From Kluyvera intermedia (GTDB lineage Bacteria > Pseudomonadota > Gammaproteobacteria > Enterobacterales > Enterobacteriaceae), in NCBI RefSeq assembly GCF_021440345.1, contig NZ_JAKCNS010000019.1:95376-159375 (forward strand): DNA of 64,000 nt. The letters are read 5' to 3'. A program made the translations under genes and the position numbers. Below, piece by piece: positions 63,778 through 64,000 of this stretch; the stretch's first letter is position 1; each line of letters starts with the position of its first letter. The notes beneath the pieces are model-generated. The model saw nothing but the letters and a program-made list of their open reading frames with translations. It made no database searches and was not told the origin of the DNA.

Positions 63778-63853
63778 GCCCGGATAGCTCAGTCGGTAGA
63801 GCAGGGGATTGAAAATCCCCGTGTCCTTGGTTCGATTCCGAGTCCGGGCACCA
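63778..63853 (+). tRNA. pheU: tRNA-Phe(GAA)
   Basis: The 76-base gene has an acceptor stem GCCCGGA/TCCGGGC, the anticodon GAA in GATTGAAAATC, the T-loop GTTCGATTC and an encoded CCA. It reads UUC and UUU. In E. coli pheU lies at this place next to yjdC and is a known integration site for islands; no integrase is seen in the 147 bases that follow. Confidence 0.97.
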
Positions 63854-63863
63854 CTATTTAAAG

Positions 63864-63893
63864 AACCCAGCCTATGGCTGGGTTTTTGCTTTT
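63864..63893 (+). terminator. tRNA-Phe terminator
   Basis: Nine-bp arms AACCCAGCC and GGCTGGGTT with a 3-base loop are followed by TTTGCTTTT. It lies 10 bases after the tRNA. Confidence 0.93.
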
Positions 63894-63958
63894 CAGCGCT
63901 CGGGCTTCCCGTATCTACCCTCTTTCAAACCATCGATAAACACGTTTGGCCCCATCAC

Positions 63959-64000
63959 TTAAAACCAGGCTTCGAACATGCCGCCGACGTTCAGCGAATC
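63959..64000 (-). CDS. C-terminal fragment of a probable outer-membrane barrel protein
   Basis: Reading leftward from the window edge gives 13 codons, DSLNVGGMFEAWF, then TAA at 63959-63961. A C-terminal Phe preceded by alternating hydrophobic residues is the beta-signal of outer-membrane porins. E. coli has cadC beside pheU, so this locus differs. The fragment is too short to name the family. Confidence 0.4.
   Translation of the reverse strand, partial: DSLNVGGMFEAWF

Overview
The window is a stretch of chromosome from a gamma-proteobacterium of the family Enterobacteriaceae. Gene content, order and protein lengths follow the Escherichia coli segment from rplI-rpsF to the tRNA-Phe gene pheU almost gene for gene. 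An ERIC repeat, the absence of the ula, ampC and blc genes, and a LacA-like gene inside the rnr operon suggest a Klebsiella/Raoultella/Enterobacter/Kluyvera-type relative rather than E. coli itself. The species cannot be named from sequence reading alone.

Layout. 1-2.6 kb: an EamA transporter cut by the window edge, then rplI-rpsR-priB-rpsF. 2.8-6.5 kb: three small DUF1471/YhcN-type genes (yjfY, bsmA, yjfN), the esterase gene yjfP, and aidB. 6.6-25.1 kb: the long leftward block nsrR-rnr-(LacA-like)-rlmB, purA, yjeT, hflC-hflK-hflX-hfq-miaA-mutL-amiB-tsaE-nnr, with queG divergent, then three identical tRNA-Gly genes. 25.3-40.4 kb: orn, rsgA, psd-mscM, yjeM, epmA, frdABCD, gdx behind a guanidine-II riboswitch, ecnB, efp and epmB. 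53.1-63.9 kb: yjeI, groS-groL, yjeH, fxsA, aspA-dcuA, cutA-dsbD-yjdC and tRNA-Phe. The last 42 bases hold the C-terminus of a probable outer-membrane protein.

The accessory region is 40.4-53.1 kb, between epmB and yjeI, where E. coli carries only yjeJ. It is visibly richer in A+T than its flanks. It holds a yjeJ-like gene, a winged-helix regulator with a C-terminal membrane anchor, a four-gene chaperone-usher fimbrial operon, a double-glycine-leader microcin-like precursor of 122 residues, and a two-gene export system of the colicin V type (CvaA-like adaptor and CvaB-like peptidase ABC transporter). A second yjeJ family member closes it. The precursor, its leader and the dedicated exporter form a probable undescribed class II microcin system. 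No standard immunity gene could be recognised beside it, and that is the main open question.

How genes work together. efp, epmA and epmB make and modify elongation factor P, and amiB carries a run of eight prolines that should need it. frdABCD, aspA and dcuA serve anaerobic fumarate respiration: aspartate becomes fumarate, DcuA exchanges C4-dicarboxylates, and Frd reduces fumarate. groS-groL lies behind a sigma-32-type promoter. The hfq-hflX-hflK-hflC group covers RNA chaperoning, ribosome splitting and FtsH control.
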